In this document: piece by piece, positions 13,229 through 25,940 of the stretch | Layout of the letters: each line of letters starts with the position of its first letter | How positions within the stretch are numbered: position 1 is the first letter of the stretch | From: Albula goreensis | Taxonomy: Eukaryota > Chordata > Actinopteri > Albuliformes > Albulidae | DNA: 64,000 nucleotides | NCBI GenBank assembly: GCA_022829145.1 | Contig: CM040750.1 | Span: forward strand, 38,374,386 to 38,438,385 | Direction of reading: 5' to 3' | Made by a program: the position numbers and the translations under genes | The notes under the pieces: generated by a model | What the model saw: only the letters and a program-made list of their open reading frames with translations | What the model was told of the DNA's origin: nothing | The model's database searches: none

Positions 13229-14492
13229 TGTTCTCTGAGGACAGCCTCAGCTCAGCCAGGCTTGGTAGAGCAGGTGAATACTGCTCTGTTTGCGGAAGAC
13301 CTTGTAATTGCAGTAATTGGATGCACAAATCTTTCATATATCTCCTTCCAAGAATTCAGAGCCCCTCGACGCCTGAAATATGGACACCTTCTAAGAAGAA
13401 ACTATCCAGAAAGTTCTCAAACTGAGAAAGTTTGAATAGTTTGCTGCTGAAAGTGTTTTTTCTTCTGTGGGCAAAATGAGCGACCTAAGTGAGTGCATAT
13501 AGAGTACGCTCTGAAAGCGATATGAAGCAGCTCCGCAGCCCGCCTCCCAGCTCTGCAGCTGGATCACAATGAGGCCGAGACGCTGAACAAACATCCAGCT
13601 AAATTAGGGACTGAAAGCCCTGCATTCAGACATGGAAGATGTAGGTACAGCAGAACCTGAAGAATAGGGCCACATAAGGAATGGAGTTTCTTTCTGAACT
13701 CTTTGTGACTTTGAAAGTGATGTGAAAATACACCAATTTGAAGAATTTAAATACATTTTTGGACTGGAATTCTATACTTGAATCACAGTCGACTTCATTT
13801 TTTGAAAAAGCAGCATTTTGTAATAACAAAATATTCAAGCCACAGTAACCCAGGATCTCATTACAATATTCTTTAATATTTTCCTGTGACTGTATTTCAA
13901 ATGGCACATCACCTGTTGGCAGCCTGCAATTATGGAAATACACTTTTCTTATTTTTATGTTTATGCAGTAAAGGAGGAAGTTGTCTGTTTTAGATCTTAT
14001 GCAGGATCCTGAGGTGGATATGTGAGAGTCCTGCCTGGAGCCAGGAGCTTACTCACGATCCTGTCCTGGACCTTTAAACATTTAAACATACTTTAGGATG
14101 CTGGGATTGTTTCACCAGCATAAGAACAGTCAGTCATGAAAATAATAATAACAAATTTAAAAACCAGTGTTAATAACAGTCTCTCATGTTTTGTTCTTGC
14201 CGCTGTATTTGTGCTGTTTCAGTTTTCATCTACTTTACAGTCACAGCCTATTACACTATTCTTATCAGAATCCAATTTCTACAGCATTTTTGTGCCCTGA
14301 AGCAGTTCAGAAACTTCTCAACATATTTTGTGGGCTTTAGTTCCAGGGAGAAGCTCTCTAATAATTTATAACACAGTTCAGGGTTTCTTGCAGGAGCTGA
14401 AAACTAGTCATTAACTAGCGTGACATTGTTTGCCTATTAAAACGTATTCATGCCAGCCTGTTTAATAAATCAAACTATTGCAGTAAGCACTC
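12986..14492. other. intergenic, (CA)n at 13192-13226, otherwise no gene seen
   Basis: A perfect (CA)~17 run, then AT-rich unique sequence. Confidence 0.6.
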
Positions 14493-15148
14493 CATCATCA
14501 CTCTGCTCTGAGCCCAGCCTCACTGCGTCATCACTCTGCACTGAGCGCAGCCTCACTGCGTCATCACTCTGCTCTGAGCGTAGCCTCACTGCGTCATCAC
14601 TCTGTTCTGAGCACAGCTCACTGTGTCATCACTCTGCTCTGAGCGCAGCCTCACTGCGTCATCACTCTGCTCTGAGCGCAGCCTCACTGCGTCATCACTC
14701 TGTTCTGAGCACGGCTCACTGCGTCATCACTCTGCTCTGAGCGCAGCCTCACTGCGTCATCACTCTGCTCTGAGCGCAGCCTCACTGCCTCATCACTCTG
14801 CTCTGAGCGCAGTCTCACTGCATCATCACTCTGTTCTGAGCGTAGCCTCACTGCGTCATCACTCTGTTCTGAGCACAGCTCACTGCGTCATCACTCTGCT
14901 CTGAGCGCAGCCTCACTGCGTCATCACTCTGTTCTGAGCACAGCTCACTGCGTCATCACTCTGCTCTGAGCGCAGTCTCACTGCGTCATCACTCTGTTCT
15001 GAGCGCAGTCTCACTGCGTCATCACTCTGCTCTGAGCGCAGCCTCACTGCGTCATCACTCTGTTCTGAGCACAGCTCACTGCGTCATCACTCTGTTCTGA
15101 GCACGGCTCACTGCGTCATCACTCTGCTCTGAGCGCAGCCTCACTGCC
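14493..15148. repeat. 33 bp minisatellite, ~20 copies
   Basis: Unit CACTCTGCTCTGAGCGCAGC + CTCACTGCGTCAT, with 32 bp variants (GAGCACAGCTCACTG) interspersed. Confidence 0.96.
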
Positions 15149-16520
15149 ATTTTTCCACCCATAATGCCTGTGGTTTCTCTTTATCAGGCTAGGGCATGCT
15201 GCAGTATATGGCTCCTGTCCTTGGACATATCCTAGGTGTACTGCCATAATACTGTCCTATAACAGCCCTGCTCTAATACTGTCCTATAACAGCTACATAG
15301 CCCTGCAACTTTAGGAGAGACATCAACGTCAGTGGAGAGATGTGCGAGAATGCCGCTGTGGGAAAAGCACAATGGAACGGCATGATGAACATCATCACCT
15401 CAGGTGCAAATTGTCATATCAAGGCAAGAGAGGCGTCACGGAGCAGGAAGTGAGAGATCAGGCTTAAAGCTGACGAGCAGTCAGAGCAGCACCGATGTGT
15501 GTGTGCGAGCAGGGATGAGGAGGAACAGCCGAGAACATGAGCAGCTTTGGAGAGGAGGAGTACCAGTCTTTGTGTGTTAATTATTCTAATTAACAAGGTG
15601 AAATATTTAATTTAATCAACTCATTTTAATTCATGTCTTATATACTAATTTTAATATAATTACATCATGTTAATTAAGCTTTAATTTAATGACATAACCT
15701 TTTTTGAAAGAAATCCACATTTTGCAGGTTTGTTGTGAATGTGTCCCTGAGTCAGCTGACGCGTCTGTAGTCGTGCTCGGCCCTCATCACACGGAGGCAT
15801 ACGCTTATTTATTTAGAGCTCTCCAGCTACGTTGTGGCTTTCATTCATGCATAGTTTAGTTCTGTACAAATGAATGCTTGTTTGTGCTGCAGACAGTTGA
15901 GTTTCCTTCCACAGGGTGAGACCATGTGTTTGTGGTACAGCTGTGAGCTTTGCAGCTGGGAAGTTGGTTTTGAAGAATATTTAAGGTTCAAATCAAATTG
16001 ATTTTTGTATGGTTCATTTCACAAACAATTTTTCCTAATATGCTTTAGAGCCGCAGCCTGTGGCCGGCAGACCCTGGTCTAAACTCCCTCAGAAGCAGAG
16101 GCCAGGTCCCAGCAGTGGTCTGTGTGTGGAGCAGATCCCGTAGGAAGGATGTGCGGATGGATGGGCTGCGAGCCACAGCTTCAGCACTTACTCATTAAAC
16201 GGAATTAGCGGTGAAGCTGCGGAATGGTGTTTTGTAATCCAGAATTCCCATACTATCACATTGATTTCAAAATAAGCGTTTCTAATAAAATAATTATGAA
16301 ATTTCAAGTTCCAAACCATGAAACAAATTCGCTGCTGTGTGGCTCTGTTCCCAGCTTAACTACAGCAACTGTTTCCGTGGCAACATCAGCAGAGAGGATC
16401 GCGCCGTGAACACGGAGCCCTCCACTGCTTGCGGCGCATAGAGGAGCTGCTCCTGGCCCTAATGTAACGTCTGTCCTTCCTCTGTCACAAACCATACCCT
16501 GAGTTAAGTAGTCCATTCAG
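15149..16520. other. intergenic, no gene seen
   Basis: Unique, AT-rich towards 15600-15720. CTGTCCTATAACAGC is duplicated at 15251 and 15279. Nothing else recognised. Confidence 0.6.
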
Positions 16521-16540
16521 CTAACCCTAACCCTAACCCT
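16521..16540. repeat. interstitial telomere repeat (CCCTAA)3
   Basis: CTAACCCTAACCCTAACCCT, an exact vertebrate telomere motif, directly abutting the 60 bp array. Confidence 0.9.
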
Positions 16541-17205
16541 GTATAAACCTGGCACTATCTCTCTGAACTGCACTGCTTTCACCAGGCTTACAGCAGAGAG
16601 GTATAAACCTGGCACTATCACTCTGAACTGCACTGCTTTGAACACCAGGCTTACAGCAGAGAGGTATAAACCTGGCACTATCGCTCTGAACTGCACTGCT
16701 TTCACCAGGCTTACAGCAGAGAGGTATAAACCTGGCACTATCACTCTGAACTGCACTGCTTTCACCAGGCTTACAGCAGAGAGGTATAAACCCGGCACTA
16801 TCGCTCTGAACTGCACTGCTTTCACCAGGCTTACAGCAGAGAGGTATGAACCTGGCACTATCGCTCTGAACTGCACTTTTCTCTCCAGGCTTACAGCAGA
16901 GAGGTATAAACCTGGCACTATCGCTCTGAACTGCACTGCTTTCACCAGGCTTACAGCAGAGAGGTATAAACCTGGCACTATCGCTCTGAACTGCACTGCT
17001 TTCACCAGGCTCACAGCAGAGAGGTATAAACCTGGCACTATCGCTCTGAACTGCACTGCTTTCACCAGGCTTACAGCAGAGAGGTATAAACCTGGCACTA
17101 TCGCTCTGAACTGCACTGCTTTCACCAGGCTCACAGCAGAGAAGTATAAACCTGGCACTATCACTCTGAACTGCACTGCTTTCATCAGGCTTATAGCAGA
17201 AAAAT
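16541..17205. repeat. 60 bp minisatellite, 11 copies
   Basis: Unit GTATAAACCTGGCACTATCG + CTCTGAACTGCACTGCTTTC + ACCAGGCTTACAGCAGAGAG. The unit is a multiple of three with no stop in several frames on both strands, giving misleading open frames up to 381 codons. Each unit contains TATAAA. Confidence 0.97.
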
Positions 17206-17494
17206 ATGAGAGTAAGACTAACATGCAAAGGATACTGACATGCAGAGTCAAACAGGGGTTATTTTCATGGGTAGAGCCAGGGTTGTTTCTGTCTTTAGGA
17301 GGGGATTTGAGGTTACGAGCACCTGCAGAAATTCAGCAGAAACAGAGGCAGTCATTGGTGACTCTTAGGAGCTGCAGGCTGGCTGCTGACGAAGTGACAA
17401 CGTCATGGAGATGGCGGTGTGACCCTGAGACTCTCCTGACCACAGGGGACATGCATGATCTGCTGGCCGCCAGGGCCCAGCGACGACTGTCACG

Positions 17495-17810
17495 TCCCAT
17501 TACTGTCTGCGCAGCTCCTATTACTGTCTGTGCAGCTCCCATTACTGTCTGCGCAGCTCCTATTACTATCTGCGCAGTTCCTGTTACTGTCTGTGCAGTT
17601 CCTGTTACTTTCTGCGCAGATCCTATTACTGTCTGCGCAGTTCCTGTTACTTTCTGCGCAGCTCCTATTGCTGTCTGCACAGCTCCTGTTACTGTCCTCG
17701 CCGCTCCTATTACTATCTGCGCAGTTCCTGTTATTGGCTGTGCAGCTTCCTATTACTACATTTACTACTGTCTGCACAGCTGACATTACTGTCTGCGCAG
17801 CTCCGATTAC
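17495..17810. repeat. 21 bp minisatellite, ~15 copies
   Basis: Unit TGTCTGCGCAGCTCCTATTA + C with many point variants (GTTCCTGTTAC, TTTCTGCGCAG). Confidence 0.94.
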
Positions 17811-20082
17811 TTGTCTCTGCACCATACCCCACATTAGACACTGGAAGGCTTACCGAGACTGTTGTGCTGGCAGATGTAGATATTAAAGAAATATAATATG
17901 CAGGAGAACATGCAGACAGACTGAGGAACTTGCCTGTTGCAGGCCTGATCTGTGACTGGCTGCCGTTTTGTCTCTGTAACTGCTCTCATTTTGATAAATG
18001 CTTTTGCTGTTGTACTTTTACTGTCATACTGATATTTCACTGCTGAAAAATCATACAATTTGTGCTTTGAATTATGTAAAATGATGAACAATTTAAAAAA
18101 AATATTAACATGTATCATTACAAACAGCACAACAACCACAATCTGTGTACTGAAGGAGCCTCCATCCGCTACATGATTGGTGTCATGTTGGGAGCTGAGC
18201 TCAGTCAGAGGCCCTGCACTCTGGTCTCATAAACACCACGCAGGTCATCTCCTCTGTACCTTTATGACAGGTAGGGCACTTCCTCTGAGGCACAGGATGT
18301 GAGGTCAGAGATTTCAAAATGGCTGATAATGTTTGGTGTGGTGGAGAAGCTTTATTTTCTCAAGCCCCAGTGTTTCTGCTTGGATGGATTGTAATTGAAT
18401 TTTTACCCTCAAACATCTTTAACTGGCCTGATGTGATCTTCATCACCTGAGTTTCCACTTTGAGGACTTCACATGGGTGAGTTGTTTGGTTTCTGTTCTA
18501 TTTGTGGATTGTGTAGTTTTGCGCATTAACATGGGTACGCTGATTTAGGCTCCTGAGGTTGTGCTATAAGGCATTTCAGCTCTCTTTGCTTTTGGACTTT
18601 ACAAGTGCTTTATTTATTACCAATTTTGAATACACTTAATATGCCTCATTTTGGCTTCTAGCTGTTGTGTGTGTTGTTTTGTGGCTATTTAAGTGAGTGA
18701 ATTGTTACTGTATTGCTCTGTGGTATTGTTTTTCATGGCTTAATCCAAGGTGTGTGATGCTGAAGTGTAAATCTGTGAGAGCACATGGTTTACACACTGG
18801 GTTTACGCTCTTTAAAGAGTGGTTGGAGAGGGGACCCTGTAACTTTGGGAGGAATGGGTTTAACAGCCTTAATTCGCACAGAGTCATGTGGTTTCTACTG
18901 CACTCTAAACTGCAGTCACATGAGATATGTGCTGCTTGTATGTGCACACCACAGCTCTCATCTAGCAGCGCATTGAAGATGGATTAAACAAAACACCTGG
19001 AATTCTCAAAAATCTTGGCAAAAAAAAACAGTCATCTATTACTATGATTCTCAGATGTATTGTTGATACATTTTACAGGTATGTTTCATGCTTGCTTCAT
19101 GCTTCTTTATTGTAGTTTTAAAACAGCCATTAGCCTAATCAGCTTGCACCACTCTCTGGCTGAAGCTGTTTTGTTACATGTTGGGAGAGGGAAGTTAAGT
19201 GGCCTCCTGGGACAGCCAGGTCACTGTCTGAGGTGAGCATGGTGCGGCGGTATTGGGCTAGCCTGCCCTTTATACCCAACCATGAAAATAGAAGACATTT
19301 GTATTACGTTTTTAAATATGAAAATATATTATTTTGACTACCAGTAATCTTTAATATCATTTGCGATCTGCCCGTCTCCAGTTTTGGCATGGCTCTCTCC
19401 GTCAGTGGGAGGTGACATGCGTTGAGAGTCATTATCCTTCCCGGCTGTCACTCATCAGTCCTTATGGAGAGGTATATAATTGCTTTTCAAATCCCCCCAG
19501 TCCCTGGCCAATGTCACAGTGTGTAGGATTTATAATCTTTATCTGGGAAGTTCTTTTTCTTCCTGTCTATTGTGGTATAGTCATGGCCTCTTCTCCTCAT
19601 ATACTTCCTCTGCTGACAGTAATAGCCTTGACATAAAAAGCAAAACACTGCTCTCTAAACACACACACACACACGCGCAGTCACATGGACAGTCCTATTG
19701 TCACACACAGTCACATGGACAGTCCTATTGTCAGGCTTTGTTAGCTCTTTTTTGTTTGTCAACCTGCTTTGAATGCTAGAGGGCTAACTCATTGTTTTTG
19801 TTTTTTTAAGTGGTCCTCCTCCATTGTCCCAAAGTTATTATTTACAGTTTTACTGTTCCATCTTCTTAAAGCTCACATAGCAGGGATTATGAATCATCAG
19901 CCACTTAATGAAAGTATGAAGAAGAAGAATAATCCTCCTTAATTAAATGGGAACACTAAATCTCTCTCCTCTCTGCACTCCTGTCTCTTTTGTTCATATC
20001 CATGGTTACTATATTTGATATTGGTTACCATGTCGACCCCAGACATGGCAGCTGGGCCAGCATGTTTAATTTTCTGCCGTGA
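17811..20082. other. intergenic, no gene seen
   Basis: Unique sequence. A short (CA)n with a 30 bp duplication (TCACATGGACAGTCCTATTG) lies at 19661-19733. Confidence 0.6.
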
Positions 20083-20316
20083 GAGATGAGAGATGAGGTG
20101 AGGGTGCCGTGATAGATACGGCGTACTGAGAGATGAGGTGAGGGTGCCGTGATAGATACGGCGCACTGAGAGATGAGGTGAGGGTGCCGTGATAGATACG
20201 GCGCACTGAGAGATGAGGTGAGGGTGCCGTGATAGATACGGCGCACTGAGAGATGAGGTGAGGGTGCCGTGATAGATACGGCGCACTGAGAGATGAGGTG
20301 AGGGTGCCGTGATAGT
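20083..20316. repeat. 40 bp minisatellite, ~6 copies
   Basis: Unit GAGAGATGAGGTGAGGGTGC + CGTGATAGATACGGCGCACT, almost identical copies, suggesting recent expansion. Confidence 0.96.
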
Positions 20317-22128
20317 TCCACCTGTGAGGGCTTTCAGTTATGGGACTTTTGCTTCATTGGAAAATATTTGCAGATGCTGGCACCTGGATTGGTTTGATAC
20401 CGCACACACAGGGCGGAGCTAAACCGGGCACAGCATCACCCTGGGAGGGGGAGTTCTGTCCACAGAACTCAGGGACACACGTCTCATGGTGCAAGCATGA
20501 CTTACCCAGGTACTTAATATATACAGAGACTGCGCAGCTCAGCTGGGGGCCTGCAGAGCTCAGTGTTTTTTTTTTTTTTTTTTTTTTTGTGGGGGTGTTT
20601 TAGGAGGGTTTGTGTGTTAGTTATAACGGGGCACAAACAGATTTAAATAAACAGTGTTTCTGACCTCTGACCTCCCCAGACTCTGTAGGGAGACTTATCA
20701 CATGACCCTGCAGGGGGAGGTATCACATGACTCTGCCCTCAGGGTTTCTTTTCCATTCCTCATGTGGCTGTGTCCATACTGTGCCATGTGCATCTTTTTG
20801 GAAGTATAAATGTTGGTCAAGTACAACATTATTGGCTTTATAACATGACAGGTTTAGTATTATATTTTACATTCTACATACCTCATTGAACCGCAAAATT
20901 TGACTTTAATGTCAGTTCTATGTGAATGGTTTATGTTGGCATTTTCATCGAAAATACTAAATTTTGAATAAAAAGAAGCCTTTTCCATAAAATACTGCCA
21001 TGTACCAGACATGTCAAAGTTCTCGTGTGTGGCTACATCGGTCTGGATGGAGGCACATGTCATAAACACCACACCTAAAACATAGTTATTTTGTTAAACC
21101 CGTTTATTATCTCTAGTTTGACAGAGGAAAGGCTCCGGAGCCTGACTGCAGTGTGCAGCTTTTCCACAGGGTCACAGCGGCACAACCACTTAACTTCTCG
21201 CCGGGGAGTGTGATATTGCACCGTAGGGATGCTGCCTTTGTATTTGGAACAAGATACCGTTTACATTTTAGATCAGCGCTGTCCTCGCATTATCCACGGG
21301 GATTCATTGTCATCGCGTCTGAATTGGCCAAACAAAAATCTAATTTGTAAAACGTCACGGTCACACTTAAATGGTCCATTAGCACTGTTTGAACAGTGAG
21401 GATTGCGCTCGTGCCCATTATTGGAATTTATTACTTGGCAAACAGACAGTGGGCAGTGACTAATGTCCAGCTTTGAAGTGTAGATTTATTTAGAAACCGT
21501 ATTTTTATTTTTATAAAATGTACCTCTTACAGGTGTTAATCTATCGGTTTAAACGAATTGTCAGGCGCTAGGTTGTTGTCATAAAATTATTAAAATAGAT
21601 CCACTATTTTAAAATAACGTATATCCAAATTAAAATGAAGAAAAAAATGCCTCTTATGTTGTTTCAGATATCAAGGACTTGAAACCCATATGCACACCAA
21701 TCTGTAGCTGCTGTTCGTGTTATTTTCCATTAATAAAATACCACAGCGTTAGGAATTTTTGTTTAATTTTATTTTATTAGCCAACATGATATAACCCTAC
21801 GTACACATACGGCATGTCGCCTGGCAGCGCGTTAAGAAAGAAGCACTTACCGTGAATGCTCTAACGGAAGCTACAGGCGGTCACTGCACCAGATCAAGTC
21901 AGGCACGGCATGTTAAACACAGAAAACACCACTTCTGCTAAAGTCTGTAGCCGTGTCTGTATTCTATGCGAACATACATAACGCTGCTATTTTACAAGAA
22001 TTAGCAATACTGCTCCTATATATTATGTCATACTCCAGAATACATTATTATTATTATTCAAAATGTCAAAATGATTAACTTCCAACGACAAAATCAAAGC
22101 GATACAAACTATACAATTCTGAAAAACT
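20317..22128. other. intergenic, no gene seen; candidate conserved non-coding block
   Basis: Poly-T at 20569-20588. The stretch 21120-21480 is complex, balanced in composition and repeat-free. Confidence 0.4.
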
Positions 22129-22138
22129 GTGTGTGTGC

Positions 22139-22213
<75 letters not shown>

Positions 22214-22230
22214 CGAGAGAGCGAGAGAGT
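22129..22230. repeat. (GT)n(GA)n compound microsatellite
   Basis: GT repeats run straight into about 35 GA repeats with GAGC interruptions at the right end. Confidence 0.95.
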
Positions 22231-25200
22231 GATGAATTAAAACTTAAACAATTTTGTATAAAGTTTCACAAACAGTTTCACTGTTGACACGGCTAAGAAA
22301 CTGACAGGAAGAGCATAAGGCAGTAGCAGGAGATGTTTCCTCACCAGTCAACCTGTGTGAGAGATGTGAGAGACATTTGGCATCGGTCAGAAAATCTGAT
22401 GTTCCCTATGCAGTCAACAGCAACAGACACACGCGTGGGGCGGACTTCCGCTCTTATGGCTGTTCTGCGCACTGCTGTACATAATACTGTGTTCGTATTG
22501 ACACCAGTCATTTGGCAAAGGTGCCGGTCACTGTCTGCAGTTTCAGGGATGTGGTTCCCTTTTTCTCGAGAAAGAGTTCACAATGTCACCGAATACAGGA
22601 TAATACAGAACATTAAGATACCAAAGGACTGGGAAAAAATGTAAAATTTTAAAACTCCCATCTCACATATTCTCGAGCTTACTAACTTTCAAAATGTCCA
22701 TTATTCCTCTGTATGGCTTCAGACACAGTGAAATGGGTTACTGAAAAAATACAGAAAATAAAGCGAACTGGTGAATCCAGGCGATAGACCAGTGTGCGCT
22801 TCGGAGCAGAATAACGCGAAGGCGCGTCCCCCGGGCACGTGAGCGCCTACGGAGCGCACTGAGGAGAGCGCGAGGGCAGCCCGACCTGCTTTCAAATGCG
22901 GTGGGCCCTCTCCTGACCGGCGAGATGCCAGTTTCTTCTCAAATAAAGTCTCTGTTTTCAGTGGTTGTCATCTGTGATTTTTTAGAACCCCAAAAGGCAT
23001 GTCCAGCTTCAGACAAACTCTCTGTCCTTGGATTTAACAGATGTTCTTAAAACTTGGTCTCTGTCGTCCATTTTGAGACGAGCGTTACCCCGAATTTGAA
23101 AGGATCACGCTGCTTTACTCCCGTTGTTGGTTTAAGGCATCACTTTGCGTTCGTGCTTTAAAAAGGCATCAAACAAAACTGCTGTTGACTCATATGGTGA
23201 CCGATAAAATACACTTCATGAGAACATTTCTGTTTCTTTTCAAACTTTCATCAGAACCATTGTAAACTTGTTAAAGAGAAGCCTGTCATTTCTTTTCTGA
23301 AGATGCTTGGGGGATGGTATACTATCAGTCCTACAGATATCAAACAAAATGTGTTAGTAATGACGTATTTAATTTTTTAATGAATGGTAATTTTGTAATC
23401 TTTGTATTTACAACATATCAGTCAGATGCGGGAGCTCATCCGAGTGCACGGCCAGCTGTATTATCTTGCCTGACAGCCTTTTCAATGTCACTGCCAGGGC
23501 TGTCAGTTTAGATAGGGCTCACTGACAAGCTTAGCTTTGTTAATTATTCATGAAATCGTTCATAAAGTATACCGTTTTTCTAAAAAGTCAGTCATCTTCA
23601 ATTTATGAAAAATAGGACAAGTGAAAATAGGAGCATTTGCAGCTGCCAGTTTTGCTAACAAAGTGAGATCAAAGGAAATACTGACTGAAGCATAGGGAAA
23701 GACCTGGGTACCTTTTTATGTGATTAGTCTTTGCGGTGGATAAAATGTCTGGGAGTTTAAAGTTTGAAATGTAACGCTTGGGAGTCTCTCAACCGTGCTG
23801 TGTACACCTGAGAGAGGAGTCACGTGTGTTGCATGTGGGAGCCATTTTCTTATTCTCTGCGGACACTGCAACTCTGAGAAGCAGAGTGATGGCCTGGTTT
23901 CATTTTACGCTATGCACAAATGTGCATACATATTCTCCATATCAGATCGCTATTACCCATACAGGAAATTACATTGGAATAAGCCTTTTATCGAAGTTTG
24001 CAATTTGTTTGTGGTGAATTGGTCCTTCTGTTCAGTTGACCATTTCTGGAAAATGTTGGCAGTGTGAAGACCCCTAGTTTAGTGCAAGCAGTAATTCATA
24101 TTGTCGCACCATGCCATGGGGATTCTCATGCCTGTGATAAAGGGTTAAATCACACAATTAGGTAATCATGTACTCCACTGCCACTTCACTGGCCAATGAG
24201 ACAGCGGTCTGTTTTTATCATATAGTCATGTGACGTGTTTGGAGTTGGCGATAAATGTTCCTTATGGTATGGTGCGAGAATATGGAGCCGCACAGCTACG
24301 AAAAATGGCTAATAATAATAATAATAAGCTAATATCTGAAAAATGCTGAACATACTGCTGAAATGTTGAAAGTGTGAGGCACGCTTCACTATGCAAACTG
24401 TACAAGCGCAAATGGTACGAACTCTCTCCCTAATAAAGTATAAAATATACGGTACTTATTCAACAGCATCTATAACCTGTGGGTTAGACCCAGTGGGTTA
24501 GACTGAACAATCATTACTTGGCACAAAGCATTTCTCCAATATCCCCAGGAACATACATATTTACAACATTTGTGTTTTTCTTCAAAACTAAACAATAATA
24601 TGAATCATGAGGGTGAAGTATGACTGTATTATAGTCAGGTAGCTTATCATGACTGTCATCAGAAAATAATGTTAAAAATGACAACCAAACAATCCTCCAG
24701 AAGAGTACCAGTAGAAAATTGATACGACTGTTTTCAGAATTGATGTTATACTGTACATTCAAAATGAATGCTGTGAATTATTTACAGCAAAATTTTATGG
24801 AAAGATTAAAACATTTACTTTGGCACTTTTTTGGCCACTTTCACCAGTGTAGCATTACAGTTAGTGAATGTTGGCCTGATAGGACCCCACCTGGACAGGT
24901 GACAGGTGAGTGACCTTGTGTCAGGTGCGCTCCAGCACCCAGTCAGCTCACAGCAGTGCTGTGTAAAACCTCTGTGGGTTGGCCGTTCAGCGTGGGACAT
25001 GTGACAGGGGCGTGGCATGTGACCTATGAGCAGTGTTTGTAGGTGATTGGCTCTGTGAGGGTTCAGTGTCTGGGCGTATGAGGTGGGAAGTGGCAGAATC
25101 GCCTAGTGTGAAGAGCGAATAGCTGCCTGTCCTCGTGCAGTGCGGTTTGGGGGTGAGACTATGAGTGAATGATACCGTTATGCAGTGTTCATGAGTGTGG
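22231..25200. other. intergenic, small CpG-rich patch, no gene seen
   Basis: 22790-22925 is CpG-rich (GCGAAGGCGCGTCCCCCGGG, CACGTGAGCGCC) amid AT-rich sequence, a possible regulatory site or unrelated promoter. (AAT)n lies at 24311-24327. Confidence 0.4.
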
Positions 25201-25940
25201 TTATGAGTAATGGATGTTTTATGCTAGGGGGAGGGGTTATGAGTGAGTGATGGTTTATGCTAGGGGGTGGGGTTATGAGTAATGGATGGTTTATGCTAGG
25301 GGGTGGGGTTATGAGTAATGGATGGTTTATGCTAGGGGGTGGGGTTATGAGTAATGGATGGTTTATGCTAGGGGGAGGGGTTATGAGTAATGGATGTTTT
25401 ATGCTAGGGGGAGGGGTTATGAGTAATGGATGGTTTATGCTAGGGGGAGGGTTATGAGTAATGGATGGTTTATGCTAGGGGGAGGGGTTATGAGTAATGG
25501 ATGTTTTATGCTAGGGGGTGTGGTTATGAGTAATGGATGTTTTATGCTAGGGGGAGGGGTTATGAGTAATGGATGGTTTATGCTAGGGGGTGGGGTTATG
25601 AGTAATGGATGGTTTATGCTAGGGGGAGGGGTTATGAGTAATGGATGTTTTATGCTAGGGGGAGGGGTTATGAGTAATGGATGGTTTATGCTAGGGGGAG
25701 GGGGGGGTTATGAGTAATGGATGTTTTATGCTAGGGGGTGTGGTTATGAGTAATGGATGTTTTATGCTAGGGGGAGGGGTTATGAGTAATGGATGTTTTA
25801 TGCTAGGGGGAGGGGTTATGAGTAATGGATGTTTATGCTAGGGGGTGGGGTTATGAGTAATGGATGGTTTATGCTAGGGGGTGGGGTTATGAGTAATGGA
25901 TGGTTTATGCTAGGGGGAGGGGTTATGAGTAATGGATGAT
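25201..25940. repeat. 36 bp minisatellite, ~20 copies
   Basis: Unit ATGAGTAATGGATGGTTTAT + GCTAGGGGGWGGGGTT. A G/T variant (GGATGG/GGATGT) and an A/T variant (GGGGAGG/GGGGTGG) are mixed along the array. Confidence 0.96.

Noticed and set aside
16517-17783. Frames of 231-381 codons on both strands
   Set aside because: Produced by the 60 bp and 21 bp arrays.
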